Below are positions 53,098 to 61,764 of a stretch of DNA of 64,000 nucleotides, piece after piece. Origin of the DNA: Anaerolineae bacterium. Its GTDB lineage: Bacteria; Chloroflexota; Anaerolineae; Promineifilales; Promineifilaceae. The translations under genes were made by a program, and so were the position numbers. Position 1 is the first letter of the stretch. Each line of letters opens with the position of its first letter. The notes below the pieces were generated by a model. That model was given only the letters and a program-made list of their open reading frames with translations, had not been told where the DNA came from and did not search any database. The DNA lies in assembly GCA_023382655.1 (NCBI GenBank), contig JAHDWK010000001.1, positions 62,001-126,000 on the forward strand, in the 5' to 3' direction.

Positions 53098-54417
53098 CTA
53101 ATCGGATTTATCCATTTCCGCCACTGCGCCAAAGGCCGGGCGCGGCACACCATTCGTATCCACAATGCTGTAAGGTACGGGATCATCGGTGGGGCCGCTT
53201 CCCTTATTGCCAAAGTCAAAATTGAACAAGAACGTCAACCAGACATCCCCCGAATCGTGCATTTGTTGGAAGGCCTGGGTAATGTACTGCGCTTGCTCGG
53301 CCAGCGTATTATCATAGGCAAACTCAAAACCGGTGGGGGCAACATCATACCCCTCGGCGCTGGCCCAGCCAAACTCGGTCACACATAGCTTCGCATTGGG
53401 ATCAATGGCCTGAATCTTCTGGGCGTAGGTGTCTAGTGTCGTCTTAAAACTCCAACTGTGGTGTGGATTGTCAAAGGGGCCACGGAATTGAGCCGTCGCT
53501 GCCTCAGCTGAGCTGCCGGCCTGGTCAAAAGCCACATCCGGGCCGATGTTATAGCCATTGTGATGCACCCCCACGCAATCGGCATAATTCAACATCCCGG
53601 CAGCCAATGCCCGATCCAGCCAGACAAAATCATCGGCGCAGGTCACGCCATCGTTACAGCCAGTAGGGGCCAGCGCCCCGCTGATAACGATGATGTTGGG
53701 GTCAGCCGCTTTGATGGCGTCATGCGCCACTTGCAGGAAACGCACATAATCTTCTGGGTTAACGCCATTAGCCGTCGCCCATTCTCGATCCAGATTCTGC
53801 TCGTTCCACACCTCAATAGCCCCAATTTTGCCGGGATAGCGGTTGATTAATTCTGTCAGGAAGCGGGCATATTCGCCGTAATCGTCCGGCGGCCCATTCT
53901 CGCCGCCCGCTGCTCGCGTCCAGGCCGGTGCGCCCACCACACTGAGCATCAGGTTCACGTCGTTTTTCGCCGCTTCGTCTACTATGGCATCGTAGAAAAA
54001 CCATTGCCCCGCATCCGGTGAGGGATGAATGAGCCACCATTGAATCTGGACTTTGATCCAGTCTAAGCCTAATTGACCACGCACGGCCTGCATAGTCTGA
54101 GAAGCATCCCCTACGGTGGCATTGCCGTGTATCTGTACGCCATAACCAAATTTATCGGCGGGCCACGGCCGTATAATGTTGGGCACGGCCGTTGGTGCAC
54201 TTTCTACCACGGCCGGAGCGCTCTCTCCTTCACCGGCAACCGATACCGCCGGCGGCGGCAGCGTGGGGGTGCTGACTTCTGGCGCTAAGGTCGGCGAGGC
54301 CACAGCGGCCGGCTGATCGGCGGCTGTTTCCGCTACCGGTTCCGCCTCACCGCCACCACAAGCCGTCATGACCAGCATCAGACCAATTAGAATGATAAAA
54401 ATCTTCCATATCTTCAT
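53098..54417 (-). CDS. Cellulase-like glycoside hydrolase lipoprotein
   Basis: A 439-residue lipoprotein (signal ending LMLVMTAC) with a low-complexity Ala/Pro linker to about residue 85. The TIM-barrel-like domain has IEVWNEQNLDREW (acid/base Glu, NEPN replaced by NEQN) and LCVTEFGWAS (nucleophile Glu). Close paralogue of its two neighbours. Transcribed in the same direction with palindromes in both gaps. Confidence 0.82.
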   Translation of the reverse strand: MKIWKIFIILIGLMLVMTACGGGEAEPVAETAADQPAAVASPTLAPEVSTPTLPPPAVSVAGEGESAPAVVESAPTAVPNIIRPWPADKFGYGVQIHGNATVGDASQTMQAVRGQLGLDWIKVQIQWWLIHPSPDAGQWFFYDAIVDEAAKNDVNLMLSVVGAPAWTRAAGGENGPPDDYGEYARFLTELINRYPGKIGAIEVWNEQNLDREWATANGVNPEDYVRFLQVAHDAIKAADPNIIVISGALAPTGCNDGVTCADDFVWLDRALAAGMLNYADCVGVHHNGYNIGPDVAFDQAGSSAEAATAQFRGPFDNPHHSWSFKTTLDTYAQKIQAIDPNAKLCVTEFGWASAEGYDVAPTGFEFAYDNTLAEQAQYITQAFQQMHDSGDVWLTFLFNFDFGNKGSGPTDDPVPYSIVDTNGVPRPAFGAVAEMDKSD

Positions 54418-54435
54418 ATCTCACCTCTTCACTCC

Positions 54436-54468
54436 AGATCTGACAGGTTTGAAAAACCTGTCAGATCT
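54436..54468. repeat. 33-bp palindromic interspersed repeat
   Basis: AGATCTGACAGGTTT and AAACCTGTCAGATCT arms with a 3-nt loop; second copy of the element at 18900-18933. Confidence 0.85.
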
Positions 54469-54475
54469 ATTTGTT

Positions 54476-54512
54476 CAAAATAAAAGGCGCATTCGGTTCC
54501 CCCAAATGCGCC
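54476..54512 (-). terminator. Intrinsic terminator after 1027-aa gene
   Basis: On the minus strand the stem GGCGCATTTGG / CCGAATGCGCC is followed by TTTTATTTTG. It lies about 86 bp past the stop of the large GH gene. Confidence 0.8.
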
Positions 54513-54518
54513 CTGTTT

Positions 54519-54597
54519 CGGTAATCGGTTTTCAGTGACTGGTAACGGCCGTTAGACGACCACAACCGATTACGGATTACCGATTACGGATTACCAG
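54519..54597. repeat. Heptamer inverted array (TAATCGG family)
   Basis: GGTAATCGG at one end and CCGATTACGGATTACCGATTACGG at the other, between the large GH gene's stop and its terminator. Confidence 0.75.
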
Positions 54598-57500
54598 CTA
54601 ACGTCCCATCACCTGGGCTAATGTGCCACAGGCCGGGCAGCTACCATCACGCCGAATGATGGCATAACCCGCCTGTGGGTCATCACCCCAATGTGTGAAA
54701 TCCACATTGAAAATGATGATCATACGCACCCGGCCCGTATTGGCGGCCGTACTGACGGCCTGCGCCAGCCAGGAAGCATGTTGCGCCACGGTTGTGTTGG
54801 CTGCCCAGGCAAAGCGGGAAGGCACACCGCCATAATCTTCGCCGGAAAGATAACCCAACTCAGTAAAACAAACCGGCTTGCCCAATTGGGCATAAACATT
54901 CAAAGTGGGGATCAGGTACCAACTGTAATGGTCACTACCGGTGGGATGGCCGGTGTTTTGCGTCGGGGCCGTAGCACCGGCGTTGAAGTGAGCGCCAACA
55001 CAGTCGGCGTAATTACCGCCGCCAGCCGCCGCCATGCCGGCCATGTACCGGGCATCTGACCAGGCATTGGTGCCGTTGTCAAAGCCGGTGGGCGCCGGTG
55101 CGCCGCTGATCACCATGACGTTTGGATTCGCAGACTTGATGGCATTGTAAGCCGGGGCCAGCATGTTGTTGACATAACTGGCAGGGTCAATTTGACCGGC
55201 CGGCCATTCAAAGTCAATGTTCATCTCGTTCCACACTTCAATGGCGTCTGGCCCGTAGGCGGCCACGCCGCGCAAGAATTCTGTATAGCTGGCGAAGTCA
55301 ATGCTGCTGGGATAAGTGTTGCCCCCAGGAATGCTGAGTAGCACCTTGAACCCGGCCGCATGAGCGTTGTTAATACGCCCGGCCACACCGGCCGGATCGT
55401 CGCCCGGCCCCCATTTGTGCTGGAATTTCACCCAATTCATTCCTGCCGAAGACATAAGGGTCGGATTGGCAAAGGTGTGCGTCTGCCCACCCAATTCAAA
55501 TCCACCAGCAGCCACCGGTGGTCCCGCCACAGGCGGGGGAGCGCTGCTGCCGGGCGGAGCGCTGGCAACTTCTACCACCGGCAGGCTGTTTACATCGAGG
55601 GCGGTGTTGAGTTGCAATACCTGCGTGAACATCCAGCCTTCTCGGTTATCGGGCAACACTACCTGGAACCAGGTGGAATCGGCATTACGGCCGATGATGT
55701 TAACCTGGGTGCCGGCAGCCGCGCCGCCGGGCAATGTGCCATATTGCAGGCCAGGGCCGGTACGCACATTTGCCAGAAGTTTAGCCACTGCGTCAGCATC
55801 ACCAGGGTTAAAGGTAACGGCCGGTGTAACCGCCGCAGGGGTGCCGGTGGCAGTGACTTCGGCAGCGGCTACCTCTTCGCGTTCTTCCTCGACTACAGGC
55901 TCGGCGACGGTGACGGCGAGAGTATCCAGCGGGATAACGGTTTCACCGAGAGCGAAGTCGGCGTTGATGGTGTAAGCGCCGGGGGCTTCGCTGCCGGCCC
56001 AGGCAAAGTTGAGGGCGCTGCCGCTTTCGCTGGCAACGATGCTTTCGTTTTCATCCATGACCGTCCAGACAATGGCAGCGCCTTCGGTTTGGGGCGGGGC
56101 GTCTGGGCCAAGGGCGGCCAATGCGGCCAGGTAGGCGGCGGGGGCTGTCACTGTATCCAGTCCACGCAGCGCCGCGCCCAACAGGTTATAACCGTCGGCG
56201 ATTTCCAGGCGTTGGCCAAGAGCGGCGGGGTTACTGAGCCAGACATGATAGGTCTGGTCGGCTGTCCCCTGGTAGCTGAAGCGATAAGTCTGGCTGACGC
56301 CATCCCATTCCAGCGGGCTGGCGCTGCCGGTGAGGGCGACCTCTACGGCCGTGCCCGGTTTCACTTCCAGCCCTTCCTCCCCCTGTTCAAATGCGCCAAA
56401 GTTGCTCAGGGCAACGGCGTTGGGCAGTTCTACCAGTGATTCGCCCAGACGGGTGATGGCATGGGCGCTCACCAGCATGAGTATTTTGTTGCGAGCGATG
56501 TGGCGGACAGCATAGTCAAGCTGTTGCTGCGCCAGACCATTTGCGCCGTATGCTTGTGGGTCCAGCGGCATTTGGACGGTGACCATATCGGCCAGAGCGC
56601 CGAGAGCGGCCCAATCGTGGCCGCCGGTGTCCCACTGTCCACCCGCCTCATGCGGCGTGCCCAGCGTAAGCGCCAGTTGCAGCCCCTGGGCGTGTAAGGC
56701 ATCGGCCAGACTGCTGACGAAGCTGGTGAATGCCTGGCTTTGGGAAGAGTCTACTCCCTGGTAATCCAGGTTGACGCCGTTGAAGCCGTTGGCGACGGCC
56801 GTATTGACCAACACGTTGATCTGGCTGTCCTGGGCGGCTGAATTGCCCAGGAAGGCGGACAGAGAAGCGGCGTCTGTCACTTCACCGCTGTTGGTGACGT
56901 GTAAATACTTTACAAAATCGCCTTCAGGCGCAGCCGCAACCTCACCTTGCAGGTCGCCGTTGCCCACCAGACGTAGTGTACCCAGATTGAGCGTGTCAAA
57001 CTGGGAGGCCAGTTCGGGGGCCAGTTCGCCGTCGGAATGGATTTCGGCGGCAAGCGTGTAGGCGGCGGGGGCGCCGGGCTGCACCAGACCGTAGGCTTTG
57101 TATAGGTTGCCTGGTTTGGAGATGACATGACCGGCGGCATTATCCACATCGGAGGCCACAAAATGCCAGGCTGCGCCATCCCAGGCCATGAGATCGGCCA
57201 CGCGGGTGTCTGTGCCCGGCGGCACGACCACGACAACCTGTCCGGTCGGTGCGCCCTCGCTGGCGATGGTGTAGAAGCTGCCTAACGCCGCCACATTGGC
57301 AGGCAACGCGCCCAGCCCGGCTTCGGCCATATTGGCCGGGGGAACGGCAGCGACGGCCACGGCCGTGTCGGTCCCCATTACTTCAAATTCGCCGGGGACA
57401 GTGGGGCTGCTGGCGACGGCCGTGTCGGTGGGCGCGGGGGCGGCGGTGGGGTCATCGGTTACGGCCGTGGTTTCTGTTTCACCGCCGGTCAATCCCAGTC

Positions 57501-57681
57501 GTTCACCCAGGGAGATGGGTGGCAGGAATAACCCAATCAGTACCAAGATGGCGACGACCGCAAAGCCGATAATGATGAACTTTGATGATTTTCCTGAGTT
57601 TTGGGCATCATCGGGGGTTGGCTCCACCGCCGATGTTTCCATAGTGTCTTGCGTTTCCATAGACGCTTGTCCCTCTTCCAT
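54598..57681 (-). CDS. Multidomain GH18-like / SH3b / cellulase-like membrane protein
   Basis: A 1027-residue protein anchored by one N-terminal helix (about 34-53). A GH18-like barrel follows, but the DxxDxDxE motif reads NGVNLDYQG, so the catalytic Glu is replaced by Gln and this domain is probably a non-catalytic glycan binder. An SH3b domain (ANVRTGPGLQYGTLPGG) comes next, then a C-terminal GH-A-type domain with EVWNEMNIDFEW and VCFTELGYLSG, like the two downstream paralogues. It may act on peptidoglycan or sheath polysaccharide. GGAGG lies 12 bp before the ATG. Confidence 0.82.
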   Translation of the reverse strand: MEEGQASMETQDTMETSAVEPTPDDAQNSGKSSKFIIIGFAVVAILVLIGLFLPPISLGERLGLTGGETETTAVTDDPTAAPAPTDTAVASSPTVPGEFEVMGTDTAVAVAAVPPANMAEAGLGALPANVAALGSFYTIASEGAPTGQVVVVVPPGTDTRVADLMAWDGAAWHFVASDVDNAAGHVISKPGNLYKAYGLVQPGAPAAYTLAAEIHSDGELAPELASQFDTLNLGTLRLVGNGDLQGEVAAAPEGDFVKYLHVTNSGEVTDAASLSAFLGNSAAQDSQINVLVNTAVANGFNGVNLDYQGVDSSQSQAFTSFVSSLADALHAQGLQLALTLGTPHEAGGQWDTGGHDWAALGALADMVTVQMPLDPQAYGANGLAQQQLDYAVRHIARNKILMLVSAHAITRLGESLVELPNAVALSNFGAFEQGEEGLEVKPGTAVEVALTGSASPLEWDGVSQTYRFSYQGTADQTYHVWLSNPAALGQRLEIADGYNLLGAALRGLDTVTAPAAYLAALAALGPDAPPQTEGAAIVWTVMDENESIVASESGSALNFAWAGSEAPGAYTINADFALGETVIPLDTLAVTVAEPVVEEEREEVAAAEVTATGTPAAVTPAVTFNPGDADAVAKLLANVRTGPGLQYGTLPGGAAAGTQVNIIGRNADSTWFQVVLPDNREGWMFTQVLQLNTALDVNSLPVVEVASAPPGSSAPPPVAGPPVAAGGFELGGQTHTFANPTLMSSAGMNWVKFQHKWGPGDDPAGVAGRINNAHAAGFKVLLSIPGGNTYPSSIDFASYTEFLRGVAAYGPDAIEVWNEMNIDFEWPAGQIDPASYVNNMLAPAYNAIKSANPNVMVISGAPAPTGFDNGTNAWSDARYMAGMAAAGGGNYADCVGAHFNAGATAPTQNTGHPTGSDHYSWYLIPTLNVYAQLGKPVCFTELGYLSGEDYGGVPSRFAWAANTTVAQHASWLAQAVSTAANTGRVRMIIIFNVDFTHWGDDPQAGYAIIRRDGSCPACGTLAQVMGR

Positions 57682-57895
57682 AACTTCTCTTTACCTCCAT
57701 TGTAGACCGGCCATATCTTCCCGTAGGCGGTCTAGGTGATGTCTTAGAATGGCCTTTGCTCCAGTAGCGAAAGCGGCGAAAATTCTAACTTAGGGGGGGG
57801 ATGTGCGCAACCGAGGGGCACGGCCGTAGGCATACCGGCGGCGCTTCATTGAGCAAACGTTAACAAACAGACAACACCCTCCTCTTTGACTTTGC

Positions 57896-57924
57896 TTGAC
57901 GCCCCTCTTACCGCTTTGTACAAT
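57896..57924 (+). promoter_or_regulatory. Strong sigma-70-like promoter
   Basis: TTGACG (57896-57901), 17-bp spacer, TACAAT (57919-57924), the best match in the window; start about 57931, 52 bp before the TPR gene. The rest of the 57682-57895 gap shows one ACGGCCGT and a G8 run at 57793, and no gene. Confidence 0.7.
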
Positions 57925-57982
57925 GCGGGCAGCATCCGGCATAAAAAGAACGTGAAGAAGATATACGGATCGGGCCAAGAGC

Positions 57983-58645
57983 ATGACAACACAAACCGAA
58001 CGCAACAAAGCATTTCAACTGAATAAAGAAGGGCTGGCCTATTATGAAGCCTGGCAAATAGATAAAGCGGTGGCGGCCTTTTCCGGCGCGATTAAAGCCG
58101 CGCCCGATAACCCGGATTATCACCTGAATTTGACCCGCGCTTATACACGGGGTGGCCATTATGACCAGGCGATGGAGGCCTTGGGGGGCTATTTGCAGAC
58201 GGAGACGAACAGTGATGTAGCGGCTCGTTTTGAGCGCCTCTTTTCAACAGCCCTGGATGATGTGGAAGTGATGCTTATTGAGGGCATGAAAAAGTTGGAA
58301 ATGTCCGTGGAGCAAATTGGCAAAGGGATGCAGATGTGGCTGGAGTATCGCATTACGGTGGGGCGACGGCCGTTGCGCACCCCCAAACCAGAACTTTGGG
58401 CCGCCGCCATTGCTTATGCTATTGCCAAAATCAACTTCATCAACATGAGCCGTGCTGATGTAGCCGCTATTTTTAGCGTGACGCCGCCATCGCTCAAAAC
58501 CAAGTACGACGATATTGTGCATACACTGGACTTGATGCCCGCTGACTACCGATACTTCACCGGCGAAGTCAATCCTCTGGATAAGTTAGTAGAAGCAGCC
58601 CAGTTGCTAGAAGAACTAGACCGGCAGTTTCAGGATGAGGATTGA
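57983..58645 (+). CDS. TPR protein with C-terminal helical DNA-binding-like domain
   Basis: A 220-residue protein. Two TPR units (AYYEAWQIDKAVAAFSGAIKAAPDN; HYDQAMEALGGYL) occupy the first 75 residues. The C-terminal part, ELWAAAIAYAIAKINFINMSRADVAAIFSVTPPSLKTKYDDI, resembles a DUF6398/TFIIB-cyclin-like helical bundle. It could be an adaptor or regulator. Assignment of the C-terminal domain is weak. Confidence 0.72.
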   Translation: MTTQTERNKAFQLNKEGLAYYEAWQIDKAVAAFSGAIKAAPDNPDYHLNLTRAYTRGGHYDQAMEALGGYLQTETNSDVAARFERLFSTALDDVEVMLIEGMKKLEMSVEQIGKGMQMWLEYRITVGRRPLRTPKPELWAAAIAYAIAKINFINMSRADVAAIFSVTPPSLKTKYDDIVHTLDLMPADYRYFTGEVNPLDKLVEAAQLLEELDRQFQDED

Positions 58646-58648
58646 AAC

Positions 58649-58676
58649 GAAGCCCGATGCCCGATGTCGGACTTCG
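58649..58676. repeat. Short inverted repeat between convergent genes
   Basis: CGAAGCCCGA and TCGGACTTCG arms around CCCGATG-type heptamers; touches the stop of the M23 gene. Confidence 0.6.
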
Positions 58677-58677
58677 G

Positions 58678-59412
58678 TTAAGGAATCAGATCGAGCGGGT
58701 TCACATTGGCCTGGATGCGTTTATCGTAGATGTTGAGATGGGTGTGGTTGCCACACTGTGTACGGCCGTAACATAAGTTCCCCCAATAATCCATCGTATA
58801 GCCATTGTTGCCCTCGCCACCGACTACTTGACCGGCTTTTACCTCATCGCCGATGGCGACGGTATAGTCGCCGTGCAGCATGATCACAGTGTATGCCTCA
58901 TTCTCCAGCACCAGCGTTGTATTGCCATATTCATCTATGTATAAATCGGTAACAAAACCGTTGATGGGTGACTTCACCGGCTCGCCTCGTCCCGCGGCCA
59001 GGTCAATGGCCAGATGGCCGTATGATTGCCCATGCGGGCCTTGGGTGATGGTGTAGGTGTCATAGGGGGCGGTCACGGCCGTTGGGTCGGCCACATGGAG
59101 GCGACTCGCTGTGCTGCCGCTGCCGGTGAGCGGCGTGTAGGCAATTTGCTCCCCATTGGCCTGCCCGGACAAATGCACGGCCGTGCCAATCATCACCAGC
59201 ACCACCACCAGCCCTATCAAAATGACGGTCGGCATACCGGGTGGTGGTGGCGTGTACCATTCCTCGGCAGCCCCATACCCGTCATCATCAAACCACACCT
59301 CACCTTCAAGGTATTCAAAAGCAGCATCCTCATCTGCTTCTTCGGGCCAGGCAGGGGAGGGGATAACGGCCGTGCCCGGTGGCACATAGGGGTACACAGA
59401 ATAAGAACGCAT
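58678..59412 (-). CDS. M23 family metallopeptidase, membrane anchored
   Basis: A 244-residue protein with a cytosolic N-terminus, one membrane helix (about 75-95: TVILIGLVVVLVMIGTAV) and a C-terminal LytM/M23 domain: YGHLAIDLAAGRGEPVKSPINGFVTDL, YTVIMLHGD and NHTHLNIY carry the zinc ligands (H...D and H-x-H). Expected to cut peptidoglycan cross-bridges at the cell surface. Confidence 0.9.
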   Translation of the reverse strand: MRSYSVYPYVPPGTAVIPSPAWPEEADEDAAFEYLEGEVWFDDDGYGAAEEWYTPPPPGMPTVILIGLVVVLVMIGTAVHLSGQANGEQIAYTPLTGSGSTASRLHVADPTAVTAPYDTYTITQGPHGQSYGHLAIDLAAGRGEPVKSPINGFVTDLYIDEYGNTTLVLENEAYTVIMLHGDYTVAIGDEVKAGQVVGGEGNNGYTMDYWGNLCYGRTQCGNHTHLNIYDKRIQANVNPLDLIP

Positions 59413-59463
59413 GTTCTAATTCTAGCACGATCACCTGGATGATCAAATGAGAGATTGGGTGGT

Positions 59464-60702
59464 TCAAGGCACGACCGCATACAGACACTTCAAGTATGCG
59501 CCTTCGGGGAAACTGATGGGATGATCCAGAGGGTGGCCGGTACGCTCCATTTCCTGCAACGGCCGTCCCGCCTTCACCGCCGCCTGATGGATGGTCTGGA
59601 AAAACTGCTCGGCCGCCACCTGCCCGGAGCAGGAAGCTATCACCAGTACCCCACCCGGTTTCAGCACGCCCAAACCGAGCCGCGCCAGGCGGCCGTAAGC
59701 CGTCAGCGCCCGTTCCACCTCACCCTGCCGCTTGGCAAAGGAGGGTGGGTCAATGACCACCACGTCGAAAGCCCGCCGCATTTCCCGCAACTGCCGCAAG
59801 ACCTGAAAAGCGTCCCCCACCAGCACCTCGTGGTCGCAGGCGGCGACGGCCGTGATGTTCCGATTGTGCTTGAAGTTGCGCATGGCTGCTGCCAGCGCCG
59901 GCTGGCTCAGGTCGGTGCTAATTACCCGGCTGGCCCCGCCCCGCGCCGCATAGAGTGAAAAGCCGCCGGTATAAGCAAACACATTTAGCACCCGCTTCCC
60001 GGCGGCCAATTGTTCCACCCTGGCCCGGTTCTCCCGTTGATCCAGAAAAAAACCCGTCTTTTGGCCGTGAATCACATCCACTTCAAAATACAGCCCATTT
60101 TCCCGGAAGATGACCGGCTCTTTGAGTGGTTCCCCGGCCAACAACTGCCCATTTTCCAGCCCGTACAAATACTCCGGGTAGCGTTGGGCAAAACGGCTGA
60201 GGCGCAGCATGACCCGCCGCGCGGGCATTACGGCCGTCACCCCCGCCAACACGTGCGCCAGATGAGGCAGCCAGGCAGTGGTATACAGTTTTACCACCAG
60301 CGTTTGCGCATACCGGTCAATGACCAGCCCCGGCAGGCCATCGTTTTCACCGTGTACCAGCCGGTAGCCGGTGGTGTCGGTTTGGGTGAGGGGGGCGCGG
60401 CGGGCCACCGCCGTGGCCACCCTGGCCGCAAACCAATCGGCGTCAATCGTCGCCGGTTCGCCTGCCTGCAACAGGCGCACCCGAATGGGTGAATGGGGAT
60501 CATATAACCCCACCGCCAGGAAGCGGCGCTTACGATCAAAAATCACCGCCAGATCGCCCGGTTTGCCCACAAAACTTTGCTGGCGAATGGCCTCGGCAAA
60601 AAGCCAGGGATGCCCGGCGCGCACCGCCCGCTCGGCCGCCGGGCTGACTTGCAGGGCAATGCGCCGTTCCGAAGGTTGGGGGAGGGCAAGAGCGGGGAGC
60701 AA
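59464..60702 (-). CDS. rlmI: RlmI-type 23S rRNA m5C methyltransferase
   Basis: SAM-dependent RNA methyltransferase of the RlmI family (23S rRNA C1962). An N-terminal PUA-like domain (HPWLFAEAIRQQSF) is followed by an EEHEE domain and a class I MTase with VLNVFAYTGGFSLYAARGGA and DVVVIDPPSFAKRQGEVERAL. Length (412 aa) is normal. Downstream of the aldo/keto reductase gene on the same strand, 2 bp apart. Confidence 0.92.
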   Translation of the reverse strand: MLPALALPQPSERRIALQVSPAAERAVRAGHPWLFAEAIRQQSFVGKPGDLAVIFDRKRRFLAVGLYDPHSPIRVRLLQAGEPATIDADWFAARVATAVARRAPLTQTDTTGYRLVHGENDGLPGLVIDRYAQTLVVKLYTTAWLPHLAHVLAGVTAVMPARRVMLRLSRFAQRYPEYLYGLENGQLLAGEPLKEPVIFRENGLYFEVDVIHGQKTGFFLDQRENRARVEQLAAGKRVLNVFAYTGGFSLYAARGGASRVISTDLSQPALAAAMRNFKHNRNITAVAACDHEVLVGDAFQVLRQLREMRRAFDVVVIDPPSFAKRQGEVERALTAYGRLARLGLGVLKPGGVLVIASCSGQVAAEQFFQTIHQAAVKAGRPLQEMERTGHPLDHPISFPEGAYLKCLYAVVP

Positions 60703-60704
60703 GG

Positions 60705-61685
60705 TTAGTAGGGGCCACGAATGTGTTCGTGGACTTTGGTCTGGTAGAAGGCGGCCACTTGTTGGTGCAATTCGGGTGAGAGCGGCGGGAGTTGGGACAC
60801 GGCCGTGTTTGCTTCTACTTGGCTGACCCTGGTGGCGCCGGTAATAATGGTTGTCACCGCCGGAAAGTCCAGGATCCAGCGCTGGGCAAATTGGGCCATG
60901 GTCATGGCGGCAGGCACAAGTGGTTTCAGCGCATCGGCCAGTGCCACGCCGGTGGCAAAGGGTAGCCCGGCGAATGTTTCACCTACGTTGAATGAGTCAC
61001 CATCCCGGTTGTACGTGCGGTGGTCATCAGCGGCAAAGGTGGTTTCTGGGGTGAATTTCCCTGCCAGCAGACCCGAAGCCAGTGGCAGGCGGACGATGAT
61101 GGCCACGCCTTTGGCCTGCGCCTGGGCAAACAAGGTCTCAATCGGTTTTTGCCGGAAGAGGTTGAAGATGATTTGCAATGAGGCCAGCCCATCTTGTTCC
61201 AGACAAATCAACGCTTCGGCCATGGATTCTACACTAGCCCCAAACCGTTTGATCTTGCCTTCTTGTTTCAGGCGGCGCAGATGCTCAAACACTTCGCCGC
61301 GCTGTAATTCGGCGGTGGGGATGCAGTGGAGTTGGGTCAGGTCTAGCGCCTCTACTTGCAGGCGGCGCAGCGAGGCTTCGGTGTGCTGGCGCATGGCGGC
61401 ATAGGTGAAATTGTCCGGCCAACCTGGCTCGCCCCCCCGGCCCAATTTGGTAGCCACGAAGATGGTGGCCTGGCTCTGGCGCAAAAATTGGGCGATGCGT
61501 TGTTCGCTCAGCCCGCCGCCGTAAACATCGGCGGTGTCAAAAAAGGTGACGCCCTGGGCGACGGCCGTCTCCATAATTTGCCCGGCCGTGGTATCATCCA
61601 CCGCGCCCCAATCGCCGCCCAGTTGCCAGGTTCCCAGGCCAATTTCGGATACGGCCGTGGCTTCATCTAACTGTCTTTGTTTCAT
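60705..61685 (-). CDS. Aldo/keto reductase
   Basis: A 326-residue AKR. TFFDTADVYGGGLSEQRI carries catalytic Asp and Tyr, FVATKLGRGG the Lys, and LTQLHCIP the His; C-terminal ITGATRVSQVEAN binds NADPH. GGAG 11 bp upstream decides ATG 61685; upstream codons are not AKR-like. It is only moderately similar to the enzyme at 11181. Confidence 0.92.
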   Translation of the reverse strand: MKQRQLDEATAVSEIGLGTWQLGGDWGAVDDTTAGQIMETAVAQGVTFFDTADVYGGGLSEQRIAQFLRQSQATIFVATKLGRGGEPGWPDNFTYAAMRQHTEASLRRLQVEALDLTQLHCIPTAELQRGEVFEHLRRLKQEGKIKRFGASVESMAEALICLEQDGLASLQIIFNLFRQKPIETLFAQAQAKGVAIIVRLPLASGLLAGKFTPETTFAADDHRTYNRDGDSFNVGETFAGLPFATGVALADALKPLVPAAMTMAQFAQRWILDFPAVTTIITGATRVSQVEANTAVSQLPPLSPELHQQVAAFYQTKVHEHIRGPY

Positions 61686-61711
61686 TGCTGATGTTCTCCC
61701 AATTGTTTTGG

Positions 61712-61739
61712 TTGAATGATACCCCACCCAGACTATAAT
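61712..61739 (+). promoter_or_regulatory. Promoter of sucrase/ferredoxin-like gene
   Basis: TTGAAT (61712-61717), 16-bp spacer, perfect TATAAT (61734-61739); predicted leader about 19 nt before ATG 61765. Confidence 0.6.
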
Positions 61740-61764
61740 TACATGCGCTTGTTGGTGCAGCGAT

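Noticed and set aside
41364..54597. Intergenic heptamer arrays as possible CRISPR remnants or replication iterons
   Set aside because: Units are contiguous, only 7 bp long, inverted in the middle, and scattered at gene ends without cas, dnaA or rep genes nearby.
55360..56439. A plus-strand reading frame of 359 codons opposite the 1027-aa gene
   Set aside because: It overlaps conserved GH and SH3b domains on the other strand and has no recognisable sequence or ribosome-binding site.
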